Assembly (NCBI GenBank): GCA_002449395.1
Contig: DKDP01000042.1
Span: 1-64,000, forward strand
Length of the DNA stretch: 64,000 nucleotides
Direction of reading: 5' to 3'
DNA from: Ruminococcaceae bacterium UBA6845
Lineage (GTDB): Bacteria; Bacillota; Clostridia; Oscillospirales; Acutalibacteraceae
Shown here: one piece after another, positions 24,445-32,615 of the stretch
How positions within the stretch are numbered: the stretch's first letter is position 1
How the letters are laid out: each line of letters begins with the position of its first letter
Notes under the pieces: generated by a model
Told to the model about the DNA's origin: nothing
Databases searched by the model: none
What the model saw: the letters and a program-made list of their open reading frames with translations, nothing else
Translations under genes and position numbers: made by a program

Positions 24445-25575
24445 TTATGATTCGTAGATGAATTTATTCAAAGCCGCTTTATTTTCGTCAAGATCGGGAA
24501 CAAGGACGTCCTGACCCTCAATCATTTCGTTTGTATAGCCGTCATCGGTCGGTATTCTGAACTGATCATTTCCGTATTTGAGGAATGTAACTGCGCTGAA
24601 TGCTTTCAAAGTCATCTTGGCAGGGGAGATATCCGTTGTAATATATGGGAGAATATCGCTCATTACCGAAAGTGTTTTTACGGGATTCTGAGAAACGGTC
24701 TTTTTAAGAATGGAATTCATAACCTTTCTCTGACGCTGAGTTCTGTTGAAGTCCGAATCAAGATATCTGATTCTGCAATAGATCAAAGCATAGTCGCCGT
24801 TGAGAATGTTCTCTCCCGAATGAACCTTTGCGTGACTTGTCTCGTTGATAAAGTCCGCTTCGTCCTCGGTGATATCGACGTTAACTCCGCCGAGACCGTC
24901 GATCAGTTTTTGGAACATTTCAAAATCAACCATAACATAATCGTTGATCGGAACTCCGAAATTTTGATAAAGCGTTTCCATAAGCAGATCGGCTCCGCCG
25001 TATGAGTAAGCCGCATTTAGACGGGCGTCTCCGTAATCCGGGATCGAAACCCACAAGTCTCTCATAAAAGACGTGAATTTAATCTTCTGATGAGCTTTAT
25101 CTACCGTTACAAGCATCATTGAATCGGAGCGCTGAGATGTTCCGTCGGATTTGTCACAGCCGATCAGCAAGACATTGTAATAATTCGGATCTTCGGTTTT
25201 GGTGCTGATTGTACTTTCGACGTAGTTTGTCTTGGCGCAAAGGGAATAGACATAACCGATGCTTCCGACGGGAATAATCGCAACAATCAAAAGAAAGATA
25301 ATAAGCAATGTTCCGCAGCCGCAACCGCAGCCTTTTTTCTTTTTCTTCTTTTTGTCCTTTTTGCTTTTCTTTGATCCGCCGCCGTCGGGCTGATTATTTA
25401 CGGGTCGTTCACCGTTCTGATAGCTTTCAAAAGTCCCGAGACGTTCCTGATTTTTAATTATTTCGTCGTACTTCTGCTGATTAAGCCTGTCCTGAAAATC
25501 CTTTTCGGACTGTGTGATCGGAATTTCTCCCGTATCGTCACGTTTTTTATAATTCTTGAAATATATATCACTCAT
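24445..25575 (-). CDS. LCP family cell-wall transferase, short form
   Basis: 376 residues. The cytoplasmic N terminus (~1-85) ends in an unusually dense Lys run (KKSKKDKKKKKKK) and the repeat GCGCGCG, directly against a transmembrane helix (LLIIFLLIVAIIPVG). The extracellular LCP domain has YYNVLLIGCDKSDGTSQRSD, TSFMRDLWVSIPDYG, LNAAYSYGGADLLMETL, DGLGGVNVDI and RIRYLDSDFNRTQRQRK. Unlike the 526-residue paralogue it lacks the acidic C-terminal tail. Own promoter (TTGATA-N17-TAAAAT) and terminator, so monocistronic. The Cys-rich stretch might be lipid-modified, which is speculation. Confidence 0.92.
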   Translation of the reverse strand: MSDIYFKNYKKRDDTGEIPITQSEKDFQDRLNQQKYDEIIKNQERLGTFESYQNGERPVNNQPDGGGSKKSKKDKKKKKKKGCGCGCGTLLIIFLLIVAIIPVGSIGYVYSLCAKTNYVESTISTKTEDPNYYNVLLIGCDKSDGTSQRSDSMMLVTVDKAHQKIKFTSFMRDLWVSIPDYGDARLNAAYSYGGADLLMETLYQNFGVPINDYVMVDFEMFQKLIDGLGGVNVDITEDEADFINETSHAKVHSGENILNGDYALIYCRIRYLDSDFNRTQRQRKVMNSILKKTVSQNPVKTLSVMSDILPYITTDISPAKMTLKAFSAVTFLKYGNDQFRIPTDDGYTNEMIEGQDVLVPDLDENKAALNKFIYES

Positions 25576-25596
25576 ATTTTCACCTGCTTCTGCAAT

Positions 25597-25625
25597 ATTT
25601 TACTATATCTTTCTTTTTTTATCAA
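25597..25625 (-). promoter_or_regulatory. Promoter of short LCP gene
   Basis: Minus strand TTGATA (25625-25620), 17-bp spacer, TAAAAT (25602-25597); diverges from the rnpB promoter. Confidence 0.75.
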
Positions 25626-25653
25626 GAGTTTTAAAAATAAATGACTGATTTAA

Positions 25654-25682
25654 TTGACTTTTATTACATTTTACATTAAAAT
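25654..25682 (+). promoter_or_regulatory. Promoter of rnpB
   Basis: TTGACT (25654-25659), 17-bp spacer, TAAAAT (25677-25682), about 20 bases before the first RNase P RNA helix. Confidence 0.8.
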
Positions 25683-25702
25683 ATATAGGTAATCGTTGAT
25701 TA

Positions 25703-26038
25703 TCATACAAGCAGGTTGGGCAGTTGCATACTACGGTATGAGGAAAGTCCGAGCCCCATAGAGCAGAATAACGGCTAACGGCCGCCGAGGGTAACCTTAG
25801 GGACAGTGCAACAGAGATATACCGCCGCTTTTTGCGGTAAGGGTGGAAAGGCGAGGTAAGAGCTCACCGATCGGATGGAAACATTTCGATCCTGTAAACC
25901 CTATTCGGGGCAACACCGACAGAATAGGCTTGCTCGGCCTGTAATTTCGAAGGGTGGCTTGAGCTGCGGAGTAATTTGCAGACTGGATAGATAATTGCCT
26001 TAAATGACAGAACTCGGCTTACAGACCTGCTTGTATGA
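25703..26038 (+). ncRNA. rnpB: RNase P RNA (bacterial type A-like)
   Basis: Catalytic RNA of RNase P, about 336 nt. Conserved blocks are GAGGAAAGTCCGAGC (near 25740), AGGGTGGAAAGGCGAGGTAAGAGCTCACC around 25842-25870 (shown here in part), TGTAAACCC, and the 3' block AGATAATTGCCTTAAATGACAGAACTCGGCTTACAGACC (positions ~25989-26027). The ends pair as TCATACAAGCAGGT / ACCTGCTTGTATGA, with an outer TAATCGTTGA / TCAACGATTA helix flanking them. Ends are given from this pairing and may be off by several bases. Works with RnpA encoded at 20101-20448. Confidence 0.95.
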
Positions 26039-26099
26039 AAGTCAACGATTAATTTTTATAATTTCACCGATACTTTTCGGTGACCGCTAACACTTTACT

Positions 26100-26125
26100 C
26101 CTCACTGAATAAAATGTCAGTGAGG
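26100..26125 (+). promoter_or_regulatory. Leader hairpin overlapping Shine-Dalgarno
   Basis: Perfect nine-base stem CCTCACTGA / TCAGTGAGG with eight-base loop. The 3' arm runs into the ribosome binding site GAGGTGA of the gene starting at 26133, so folding would mask it. It could also simply be a terminator for rnpB. Confidence 0.5.
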
Positions 26126-26132
26126 TGATTTT

Positions 26133-26468
26133 ATGCAGCACGCATTATTATACGGTATTATTGCAGCTCTTAGCTTTATCGGCTTTGTTTGCATTGCTTA
26201 TTTTATTCTTCTTGTGATTTACCGACCGAGAGGCGGATGCCGATACATAGTCGTAATGCCGCATAATGCCGAAACAGGTACGTTTGAAAGGCTTCTTTAC
26301 GGTGCATATTTCAGAAAAATGATATTCGGCGATCTGATTTTTGATGAAATCGAGATTGATTTTTCAAAATTAAATGAGACCGAAAAAGAATATGCAATAC
26401 AAATTACCGATGAAATCGGATGTTTCATAAAAACCGACAGAGAGGAAAAAGATGAACGACAATCTTGA
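26133..26468 (+). CDS. Small single-span membrane protein, unknown function
   Basis: 111 residues, not recognised. One transmembrane helix at about residues 5-30 (LSFIGFVCIAYFILLVIY) is followed by RPRGGCRYIVVMPHNAETG, consistent with a short N-terminal tail outside and the remainder in the cytoplasm. The C-terminal half is acidic with helix-forming stretches and no catalytic motif. It overlaps the start of recD2 by 17 bases, so it is probably co-translated with it. Its ribosome binding site sits in the arm of a hairpin. The overlap suggests a conserved operon, but function cannot be inferred. Confidence 0.7.
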   Translation: MQHALLYGIIAALSFIGFVCIAYFILLVIYRPRGGCRYIVVMPHNAETGTFERLLYGAYFRKMIFGDLIFDEIEIDFSKLNETEKEYAIQITDEIGCFIKTDREEKDERQS

Positions 26469-28671
26469 AGAAATCCACGGATATGTTGAAGAGCTTGTTT
26501 TCCGTAAGCCCGAGAATGGGTTTACGGTTCTTGAGCTGTCCTCTGAGGACGAATATATAACCGTTGTCGGGGTTTTGCCGGAAATAAATGTCGGTGAAGA
26601 GCTTAGATTAAAGGGCAGATGGAGCGTCCATCAGACTTTCGGCAAGCAGTTTAAAGCCGAGCTTTGCGAACGCTCCCTTCCGTCAACTGCGGCTGATTTA
26701 TACCGTTATCTTGCCTCGGGTGCCGTCAAGGACATAGGTCCGAAAACCGCACAGAAAATTATTGAAAGATTCGGTGACGAGGCGTTTGAGGTTCTTGAAA
26801 ATCATCCTAAATCCTTGGCGCTGATCAGCGGAATCTCATTGAACAAGGCCGAGCAGATCAGCAAGGCTTTCAAAGAACAGTTTTCGGTCAGACAGGTAAT
26901 GATCGCACTTGAGCGTCTCGGAATGACGGCTGCCGAGTGCTTGAAAATTTATAAACTGTACGGTGCAAATTCCGTTGAGGTCGTTTCCGTGAACCCGTAT
27001 CTTCTTTGCTCGGAGGGAATCGGAATCAGCTTTGACCGTGCCGAACAGATTGCCGATGCGATGGATGTAAAGCCGTCTCCCGAATTTCGGATTCAGGCGG
27101 GCGTTATGCACGTTATCAAGCATAATCTTCGCAACGGACACACGTGTTTACCTCGCCAAAAGCTGATTCAGCCGAGCTGCGCATTGCTGGACGCTTCTCC
27201 CGACGAGATTGAAAAGGCGATTGATTCTCTTCTTGAAGAGCACAAGCTCGAGGGATTTGAGATGAATGAAAAGGAGTTTGTGGCTCTTTTCAAAATATAT
27301 TCCGATGAATTTTCGGCGGCGGAGAGAATAAAGGTTTTCCTTAAATTTCCGCCCGCAGGCAAGGCGACCCTTTTGCAGGATATAGAGAACATTGAACGGG
27401 ACGAATGTATTGTCTACGACGAAAAGCAAAAGGAAGCCATAATAACGGCGGTTGAGAAAGGTATACTCATTCTCACGGGCGGTCCGGGAACGGGCAAAAC
27501 AACAACCCTGAACGGAATTTTAAAGCTGTTTGAGCACGACGGACTGGATGTTGTGCTTACCGCTCCGACGGGAAGAGCCGCAAAAAGAATGAGTGAAATT
27601 ACAGGCAAAGAGGCTAAAACGATACACCGTCTGCTTGAGGTTGAATGGGATAAAAACGACAATCCGCATTTCAAGCATAATATGCAGGATCCGCTCAAGG
27701 CGGACGCCGTTATTGTGGACGAGCTTTCCATGGTCGATGTCAGCCTTTTCTCGAGCCTTTTAATCGCTTTGCCGCTCGGATGCAGGCTGATAATGGTCGG
27801 TGATTCCGATCAGCTCCCTGCGGTCGGTGCCGGAAATGTTTTGCACGATCTTATTGAGTCGGGTACACTGCCTGTCGTTGAGCTGAAAAAGGTTTTTCGT
27901 CAGGCAATGAAAAGCAGAATTGTCACCAATGCGCACGACATTGTCGCAGGAAAGATGCCCGATCTTGAAACCAAAGACAATGATTTCTTCTTTATGAAGA
28001 GAAATTCGGGTATGTCGGTTGTCAATACGATATCTGAATTATGCTCTCTCAGGCTTCCGAAAGCGTATGATTTTGATCCGATCAACGATATTCAGGTTCT
28101 CTGTCCGTCGAGAAAGGGCGAGTGCGGAAGTGTTAACCTCAACAGAGTTTTGCAGGCTGTTCTGAATCCTCCGTCACGGGACAAGCGTGAGGTCACCGTT
28201 GCGGGGCGAACGCTCCGTGAGGGCGACAAGGTTATGCAGATTAAGAATAATTACGATATAATCTGGCAAAAGGGAAACGAAGAGGGCAGCGGTATATTTA
28301 ACGGAGATATCGGAATCATCGAAAAAATTGATAATATTTCGTCCGCTTTCTCCGTCAATTTTGAGGACAGAAACGCTGTTTATTCCTTTGAAAATGCGAA
28401 TGAAATCGAACACGCTTACGCCTGCACCGTCCATAAAAGTCAGGGTAACGAGTTCAAGGCGGTTGTAATGCCCGTTTTCGGCGTTGTACCGAATCTTTGT
28501 TACAGAAATCTTTTATATACCGCAGTCACACGTGCCAAGAGTATTATGGTGCTGGTCGGCTCGGATGAGGTTGTTTACAATATGACTATGAACAACAGCC
28601 GAACGAAGAGATATACGGCGTTGAAGCATTTCCTTACCGAGGAGAACGATGAAAATGAAAAGCTCATTTAA
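26452..28671 (+). CDS. recD2: RecD2-type DNA helicase
   Basis: 739-residue SF1B 5'-3' helicase acting without RecBC. The N-terminal ~320 residues contain the RecD2 OB/HhH-like region (VKDIGPKTAQKIIERFG, ALISGISLNKAEQI). Helicase motifs are LTGGPGTGKTTTLNGIL (motif I), APTGRAAKRMSEITGKEA (Ia), VIVDELSMVD (II), GDSDQLPAVGAGNVL (III), and the late ACTVHKSQGNEF and YTAVTRAK (V/VI). Probable role in DNA repair or replication-fork rescue. The start lies inside the upstream gene; comF starts before its stop. Confidence 0.95.
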   Translation: MNDNLEEIHGYVEELVFRKPENGFTVLELSSEDEYITVVGVLPEINVGEELRLKGRWSVHQTFGKQFKAELCERSLPSTAADLYRYLASGAVKDIGPKTAQKIIERFGDEAFEVLENHPKSLALISGISLNKAEQISKAFKEQFSVRQVMIALERLGMTAAECLKIYKLYGANSVEVVSVNPYLLCSEGIGISFDRAEQIADAMDVKPSPEFRIQAGVMHVIKHNLRNGHTCLPRQKLIQPSCALLDASPDEIEKAIDSLLEEHKLEGFEMNEKEFVALFKIYSDEFSAAERIKVFLKFPPAGKATLLQDIENIERDECIVYDEKQKEAIITAVEKGILILTGGPGTGKTTTLNGILKLFEHDGLDVVLTAPTGRAAKRMSEITGKEAKTIHRLLEVEWDKNDNPHFKHNMQDPLKADAVIVDELSMVDVSLFSSLLIALPLGCRLIMVGDSDQLPAVGAGNVLHDLIESGTLPVVELKKVFRQAMKSRIVTNAHDIVAGKMPDLETKDNDFFFMKRNSGMSVVNTISELCSLRLPKAYDFDPINDIQVLCPSRKGECGSVNLNRVLQAVLNPPSRDKREVTVAGRTLREGDKVMQIKNNYDIIWQKGNEEGSGIFNGDIGIIEKIDNISSAFSVNFEDRNAVYSFENANEIEHAYACTVHKSQGNEFKAVVMPVFGVVPNLCYRNLLYTAVTRAKSIMVLVGSDEVVYNMTMNNSRTKRYTALKHFLTEENDENEKLI

Positions 28672-29383
28672 GGATTTTGTAACATATTTCTTTTCGCTTT
28701 TCTTTCCGAACAGGTGCATATTCTGCGACAGGCTGATTGATCCGCTTGAGGATTACTGTGATGAATGTGAAAATTCCGTCCATTTTATTACGGGTGAAAT
28801 TTGTAAACGCTGCGGAATGGAGAAAGCCGATTGCAACTGTAAAAGCAAGCGCTCGGTCGGCTATGATGCCGTTGCGGCGCCGCTTTATTACGAGGGCGAT
28901 GTAAAATCCTGTATTAGGCGCTATAAATTCAAAGACAGGCGGAATATATCAAAGGCTCTGGCAAAACTAATGTACGAAACATTAAAAGAACGCTTTGCGG
29001 ACATTAATTTTGATTATGTAACCTATATTCCGATGTTCCCGAAGAAAGAGCGGGCGAGGGGATTCAATCAAAGCCGACTTCTTGCACGTGAAATTTCCGA
29101 GCTAAGCGGTATTCCGTTCGGCGACAAAATGCTTGTTAAGCTGTATGACACGGACAATCAGCACGACTGCACGGGACTTGAAAGAACAGGAAATTTGATC
29201 GGCGTATTTGACCTTTCGGAAAATTATGATGTGAGAGACAAGACCGTTCTTTTGATTGACGACGTTAAAACCTCAGGCGCAACGCTCAGAGAGTGCGGAA
29301 AAATGTTATATTTAAATGATGCAAATAGCGTAATTTGCTTGACGGCGGCTATAAGAAATAGTAAAATAGAATCACAAAAATAA
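28655..29383 (+). CDS. comF: ComF family phosphoribosyltransferase-like protein
   Basis: About 242 residues. An N-terminal zinc-ribbon (FFPNRCIFC...YCDEC, then CKRCG) precedes a type I phosphoribosyltransferase domain with YIPMFPKKERARGFNQSRLLA and the PRPP-loop LLIDDVKTSGATLREC. In naturally competent bacteria ComF helps take up single-stranded DNA; in others the role is unknown. ATG 28655 is preferred over ATG 28649 by spacing from GAGGAG, but both are possible. The start overlaps the recD2 end by 17 bases. Confidence 0.9.
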   Translation: MKSSFKDFVTYFFSLFFPNRCIFCDRLIDPLEDYCDECENSVHFITGEICKRCGMEKADCNCKSKRSVGYDAVAAPLYYEGDVKSCIRRYKFKDRRNISKALAKLMYETLKERFADINFDYVTYIPMFPKKERARGFNQSRLLAREISELSGIPFGDKMLVKLYDTDNQHDCTGLERTGNLIGVFDLSENYDVRDKTVLLIDDVKTSGATLRECGKMLYLNDANSVICLTAAIRNSKIESQK

Positions 29384-29397
29384 AAGGGGAGATTCTT

Positions 29398-29964
29398 ATG
29401 AAAAACGGAATGAAAGTTTTAATTGCGGTTATCGCCGTGGTTGTTGTAATTATAGGAATTTTTGCAGGCGGATACAATTCGCTTGTTAAGGCACAGACTG
29501 CCGTTGAAACAAAACAAGCAGATATTCAGACTCAGCTCCAGCGCCGTGCAGACCTTATCCCTAATTTCGTTTCAACCGTAAAGGGATATTCTAAGTATGA
29601 GCAGGAAACGCTCACTGCCGTAACAGAGGCAAGAGCAAAGATTTCCAAGGCGTCGGACGCACAGTCGCTTTCACAGGCAAACGATGAGCTTGATAAGGCG
29701 ATCTCAGTGTGGGTCAATGCCGTTACGGAGGCTTATCCCGACCTCAAGGCTAATCAGAGTTACATTGCTCTTCAGGATGAGCTTGCCGGAACCGAAAACA
29801 GAATTGCCGTTGCCCGTAAGGATTACAACGAGGCGGTTCAGAGCTATAATACAATGATAAAAACTTTCCCGAAGAACATTCTTGCAGGTATGTTCGGATT
29901 TGAAAAGGCTGAATTTTTCACAGCAAGCGAGAGCTCACAGACTGTTCCGAATGTGGAGTTTTAA
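29398..29964 (+). CDS. lemA: LemA family membrane protein
   Basis: 188 residues. One N-terminal transmembrane segment (VLIAVIAVVVVIIGIFAGGY) is followed by the LemA helical domain with the diagnostic YNSLVKAQTAVETKQADIQTQLQRRADLIPNFVSTVKGY region and a later ENRIAVARKDYNEAVQSYN. The C terminus ends near FGFEKAEFF, standard for the family. LemA proteins often stand beside TPM-domain proteins, as here (four-base gap to the next gene). Molecular role is unproven; a link to envelope stress is suggested in other bacteria. RBS GGGGAG. Confidence 0.95.
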   Translation: MKNGMKVLIAVIAVVVVIIGIFAGGYNSLVKAQTAVETKQADIQTQLQRRADLIPNFVSTVKGYSKYEQETLTAVTEARAKISKASDAQSLSQANDELDKAISVWVNAVTEAYPDLKANQSYIALQDELAGTENRIAVARKDYNEAVQSYNTMIKTFPKNILAGMFGFEKAEFFTASESSQTVPNVEF

Positions 29965-29967
29965 TTT

Positions 29968-30729
29968 ATGAAAAAGATTTATACGGTTTTTGCCGCATTA
30001 GCTGTCTTTTTAATTATTTTCACAAATGCTGCATTTGCGGCTGATATTCCAAAACCGACGAAGAATTTTTTCGTCAATGACTTTGCAAATGTAATTTCAA
30101 ATGCCGATGAGGAAAAGATGCAGCAACAGGGCGAAACGCTTTTTAAAAAGTGCGGAGCGCAGGTTGTTGTCGTTACCGTAAAGAGCATTAACGGAGAGGA
30201 TCTTGAGAGCTACTCACTCAATCTTGCACGTTCATGGGGAATCGGTTCGGACAAAAATGACGACGGAATTTTGCTCCTGCTCGCTGTTGATGAGCGTAAG
30301 GTAAGGATTGAAGTCGGATACGGACTTGAGGGTGCACTGCCCGACAGTAAAACCGGCAGAATCCTCGACACATACGGCATTGAGCATTTCAAAAAGAATG
30401 ATTTTTCAACCGGCCTTGCCGCAGTATATGATTCTCTTATAAATGAGGTTTATATCGAAAAAGGACTTGATCCTGCCGACGGATATACTCCCGTTGAGGA
30501 TGAGGATTATTCACTGACGACTAAGGAGAAAATTATAACTTACGGAATAATTGCCTTGATAGTTCTCGCGTTTATCTTTACAAACCGTGGCAGGCGCAGG
30601 AGAGGCTATGTGTATTACGGCGGCGGTTTTGGCGGCGGAGGATTTTCCGGCAGCAGCGGCAGCGGCGGCGGTGGCTTCTCCGGTGGAGGAGGATCATTCG
30701 GAGGCGGCGGTTCGTCACGCGGCTTCTAA
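29968..30729 (+). CDS. TPM domain membrane protein with Gly-rich tail
   Basis: 253 residues. A signal peptide (residues 1-24, AAFAADIP) is followed by a TPM domain (~residues 35-160): NFFVNDFANVIS, CGAQVVVVTVKSING, ARSWGIGSDKNDDGILLLLA and VRIEVGYGLEGALPDSKTG. A transmembrane helix (~190-205) and a Gly/Ser-rich C terminus (GGGFGGGGFSGSSGSGGGG) complete the usual YgcG-type layout. TPM domains in homologues have weak phosphatase or protein-repair associations. The pairing with lemA is common in bacteria and suggests a joint membrane function. Confidence 0.93.
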   Translation: MKKIYTVFAALAVFLIIFTNAAFAADIPKPTKNFFVNDFANVISNADEEKMQQQGETLFKKCGAQVVVVTVKSINGEDLESYSLNLARSWGIGSDKNDDGILLLLAVDERKVRIEVGYGLEGALPDSKTGRILDTYGIEHFKKNDFSTGLAAVYDSLINEVYIEKGLDPADGYTPVEDEDYSLTTKEKIITYGIIALIVLAFIFTNRGRRRRGYVYYGGGFGGGGFSGSSGSGGGGFSGGGGSFGGGGSSRGF

Positions 30730-30766
30730 GGAAATACAAAAATTATTCGGAAAGGAGGGCGTTTAA

Positions 30767-31801
30767 ATGCTCGGTACAAAAATCGGATTCGATCTCGGAA
30801 CATCTTCAATAGTTGCAAATGTTGACGGCAAGGGCATTAAGATCAATGAGCCCTCCGTTATAGTTTACGATACATTTGAAGAGAAAGCGAAAACAATCGG
30901 AGCGGAGGCATATAAAATGCTCGGCAAAACTCCCGATTCGCTTGTTGCCGTCAGACCGATCCGTGACGGATATATCTATGACTTTGAGTCGCTTGAGCAT
31001 ATGCTTCGTTATTACATAAAGCGTATCTGCAAAAACAGAATCTTCAAGCCCAACGTTATTGCCTGTGTTCCGTCAAACACAAATGAAATTGAGAAAAAGA
31101 CTGTCACCGACCTGATGATCTCTTCGGGCGCCGCACGTGCCTGTGTTATCGAGGAACCGCTTGCGGCGGCTCTCGGCGCAGGAGTCAGCGTTAAGGATCC
31201 CGAGGGATATCTAATCGTTGATATCGGAGGCGGTACAACCGATATTGCGGTTATTTCAAGAGGCTGTGTTGCCGTTTCGGATTCTGTTGAAATTGCGGGC
31301 AACACATTTGACGAGGATATATGCCGCTTTGCACGGCGTGAGCGTGACACAATTATCGGCAGCATTACCGCCGAACGTGTCAAAAAGCAGGTCGGCGCCG
31401 CTAAATTCCTTGATGCAGAGCTTGCGGTTCGAGCCGTAGGCAAGGATTATATAACAAAGCTCCCGAAAAGTATTGAGCTTACTTCATCCGATATTTTCCT
31501 TTGCATCAGAGAGCACCTTGAAAAAATTCTTGAGAGTATCAAATATCTTCTGTCAAGAACTCAGCCGGAGCTTGTTTCCGATATCATCAAAAACGGTATG
31601 ATAATTACAGGCGGCGGAGCAAATATCCGTGGAATTGACGACTATTTTCATTTTAAGCTCGGATTCAACGTCAGATGCGCCGAAAAACCCGAATGGTGCG
31701 TTGCCAACGGATTGGGTGTTCTTCTTGACGACATCAAGGTTCTCGAAGAGAACGGTTATGTTTTCCGCTCTTATGCAGATATGAACGATTTTGAGGAGTA
31801 A
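30767..31801 (+). CDS. MreB/Mbl-like bacterial actin
   Basis: 344 residues with actin-ATPase motifs: phosphate-1 IGFDLGTSS at the start, NEPSVIVYD, IEEPLAAALGAGV, phosphate-2 YLIVDIGGGTTDIAVIS, and the adenosine motif MIITGGGANIRGI. Homologues form membrane-bound filaments that direct side-wall synthesis. It is not next to mreC/mreD; its neighbours are a TPM protein and an esterase, typical for a secondary MreB/Mbl paralogue. RBS AAAGGAGGGC just before ATG. Sequence is somewhat divergent from canonical MreB (e.g. VANVDGKG for LVYVKGKG), so a specialised paralogue is likely. Confidence 0.9.
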   Translation: MLGTKIGFDLGTSSIVANVDGKGIKINEPSVIVYDTFEEKAKTIGAEAYKMLGKTPDSLVAVRPIRDGYIYDFESLEHMLRYYIKRICKNRIFKPNVIACVPSNTNEIEKKTVTDLMISSGAARACVIEEPLAAALGAGVSVKDPEGYLIVDIGGGTTDIAVISRGCVAVSDSVEIAGNTFDEDICRFARRERDTIIGSITAERVKKQVGAAKFLDAELAVRAVGKDYITKLPKSIELTSSDIFLCIREHLEKILESIKYLLSRTQPELVSDIIKNGMIITGGGANIRGIDDYFHFKLGFNVRCAEKPEWCVANGLGVLLDDIKVLEENGYVFRSYADMNDFEE

Positions 31802-31803
31802 AT

Positions 31804-32535
31804 ATGTTTACTGAAACCTACACTCTTACCGACGACCCCGACGTTACCTTGACGGCGTATATTTCTGATATTTCCGAGGAAATGAAATATGCTAAGGTTA
31901 AACCCACTGTTTTGGTTATTCCCGGCGGTGCATATAAATATTGCTCGGACAGAGAGGCGGAGCCGATTGCACTTGCTTATCTTGCAAGGGGTTTTAACGC
32001 TTTTGTTTTGAGATATTCACTCAATGATAAGGCGGCTTTTCCGACACCCCTTAATGATGCGGAAAAGGCACTGCGCTTTATAAGAGATAAATCCGATAAA
32101 TTTCACACCTATCCCCATAAGATTGCGGTATGCGGCTTCTCGGCGGGCGGTCATCTTGCGGCGGCTGTTTCGACTATGTCGGAGGAAAAGCCTGACGCCT
32201 GTATTCTCGGTTATCCCTGTATTCTTGATTCTACAAGCCCGATTCTTGCGAAGCCGGTTGAATCGCTTGACAGGTATGTTACGCCGAATACTCCGCCGAC
32301 CTTTATCTTTGCGGCAAGGGATGACGGATGTGTCCCGATAAAAAATTCTTTAAGATATGCCGACAAACTCGATGAAAACGGAGTCGGCTTTGAACTGCAT
32401 ATTTTTTCGCACGGCGATCACGGATTTTCGCTTGCTAATGATACCGTTTGCGACAAGCATGGGCTTGAAATATGCAAGCAAAATTCTTATTGGCTTGACC
32501 GTTCGGCAGAGTGGCTGAAAGAAATATTTGTTTAA
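31804..32535 (+). CDS. Alpha/beta hydrolase, acetyl-esterase-like
   Basis: 243-residue cytoplasmic serine esterase. The oxyanion motif is PGGAY (40-44), nucleophile Ser113 in GFSAGG, with Asp173 or Asp174 (AARDDGCVP) and His206 (GDHGF) completing the triad. This arrangement matches the BD-FAE/acetyl-xylan-esterase-like group that deacetylates carbohydrates. It starts two bases after the MreB-like gene's stop, so it ends the recD2-to-esterase operon. No signal peptide, so an imported oligosaccharide or small ester is the more likely substrate; this is inference. Confidence 0.88.
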   Translation: MFTETYTLTDDPDVTLTAYISDISEEMKYAKVKPTVLVIPGGAYKYCSDREAEPIALAYLARGFNAFVLRYSLNDKAAFPTPLNDAEKALRFIRDKSDKFHTYPHKIAVCGFSAGGHLAAAVSTMSEEKPDACILGYPCILDSTSPILAKPVESLDRYVTPNTPPTFIFAARDDGCVPIKNSLRYADKLDENGVGFELHIFSHGDHGFSLANDTVCDKHGLEICKQNSYWLDRSAEWLKEIFV

Positions 32536-32547
32536 ATAAATTGATTG

Positions 32548-32576
32548 TTGACATTAAAAACATATTTTTGTATAAT
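32548..32576 (+). promoter_or_regulatory. Consensus sigma-A promoter for glycosyltransferase gene
   Basis: TTGACA (32548-32553), exact 17-bp spacer, TATAAT (32571-32576), starting 12 bases after the esterase stop. Confidence 0.92.
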
Positions 32577-32615
32577 TATTTGTGTGAAAATTGATTGAGC
32601 GAGGAAGATTTCAGG

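Noticed and set aside
26064..26083. TCACCGA/TCGGTGA hairpin as rnpB terminator
   Set aside because: No T run follows the stem, so a rho-independent terminator is not supported; could be a minor structure.
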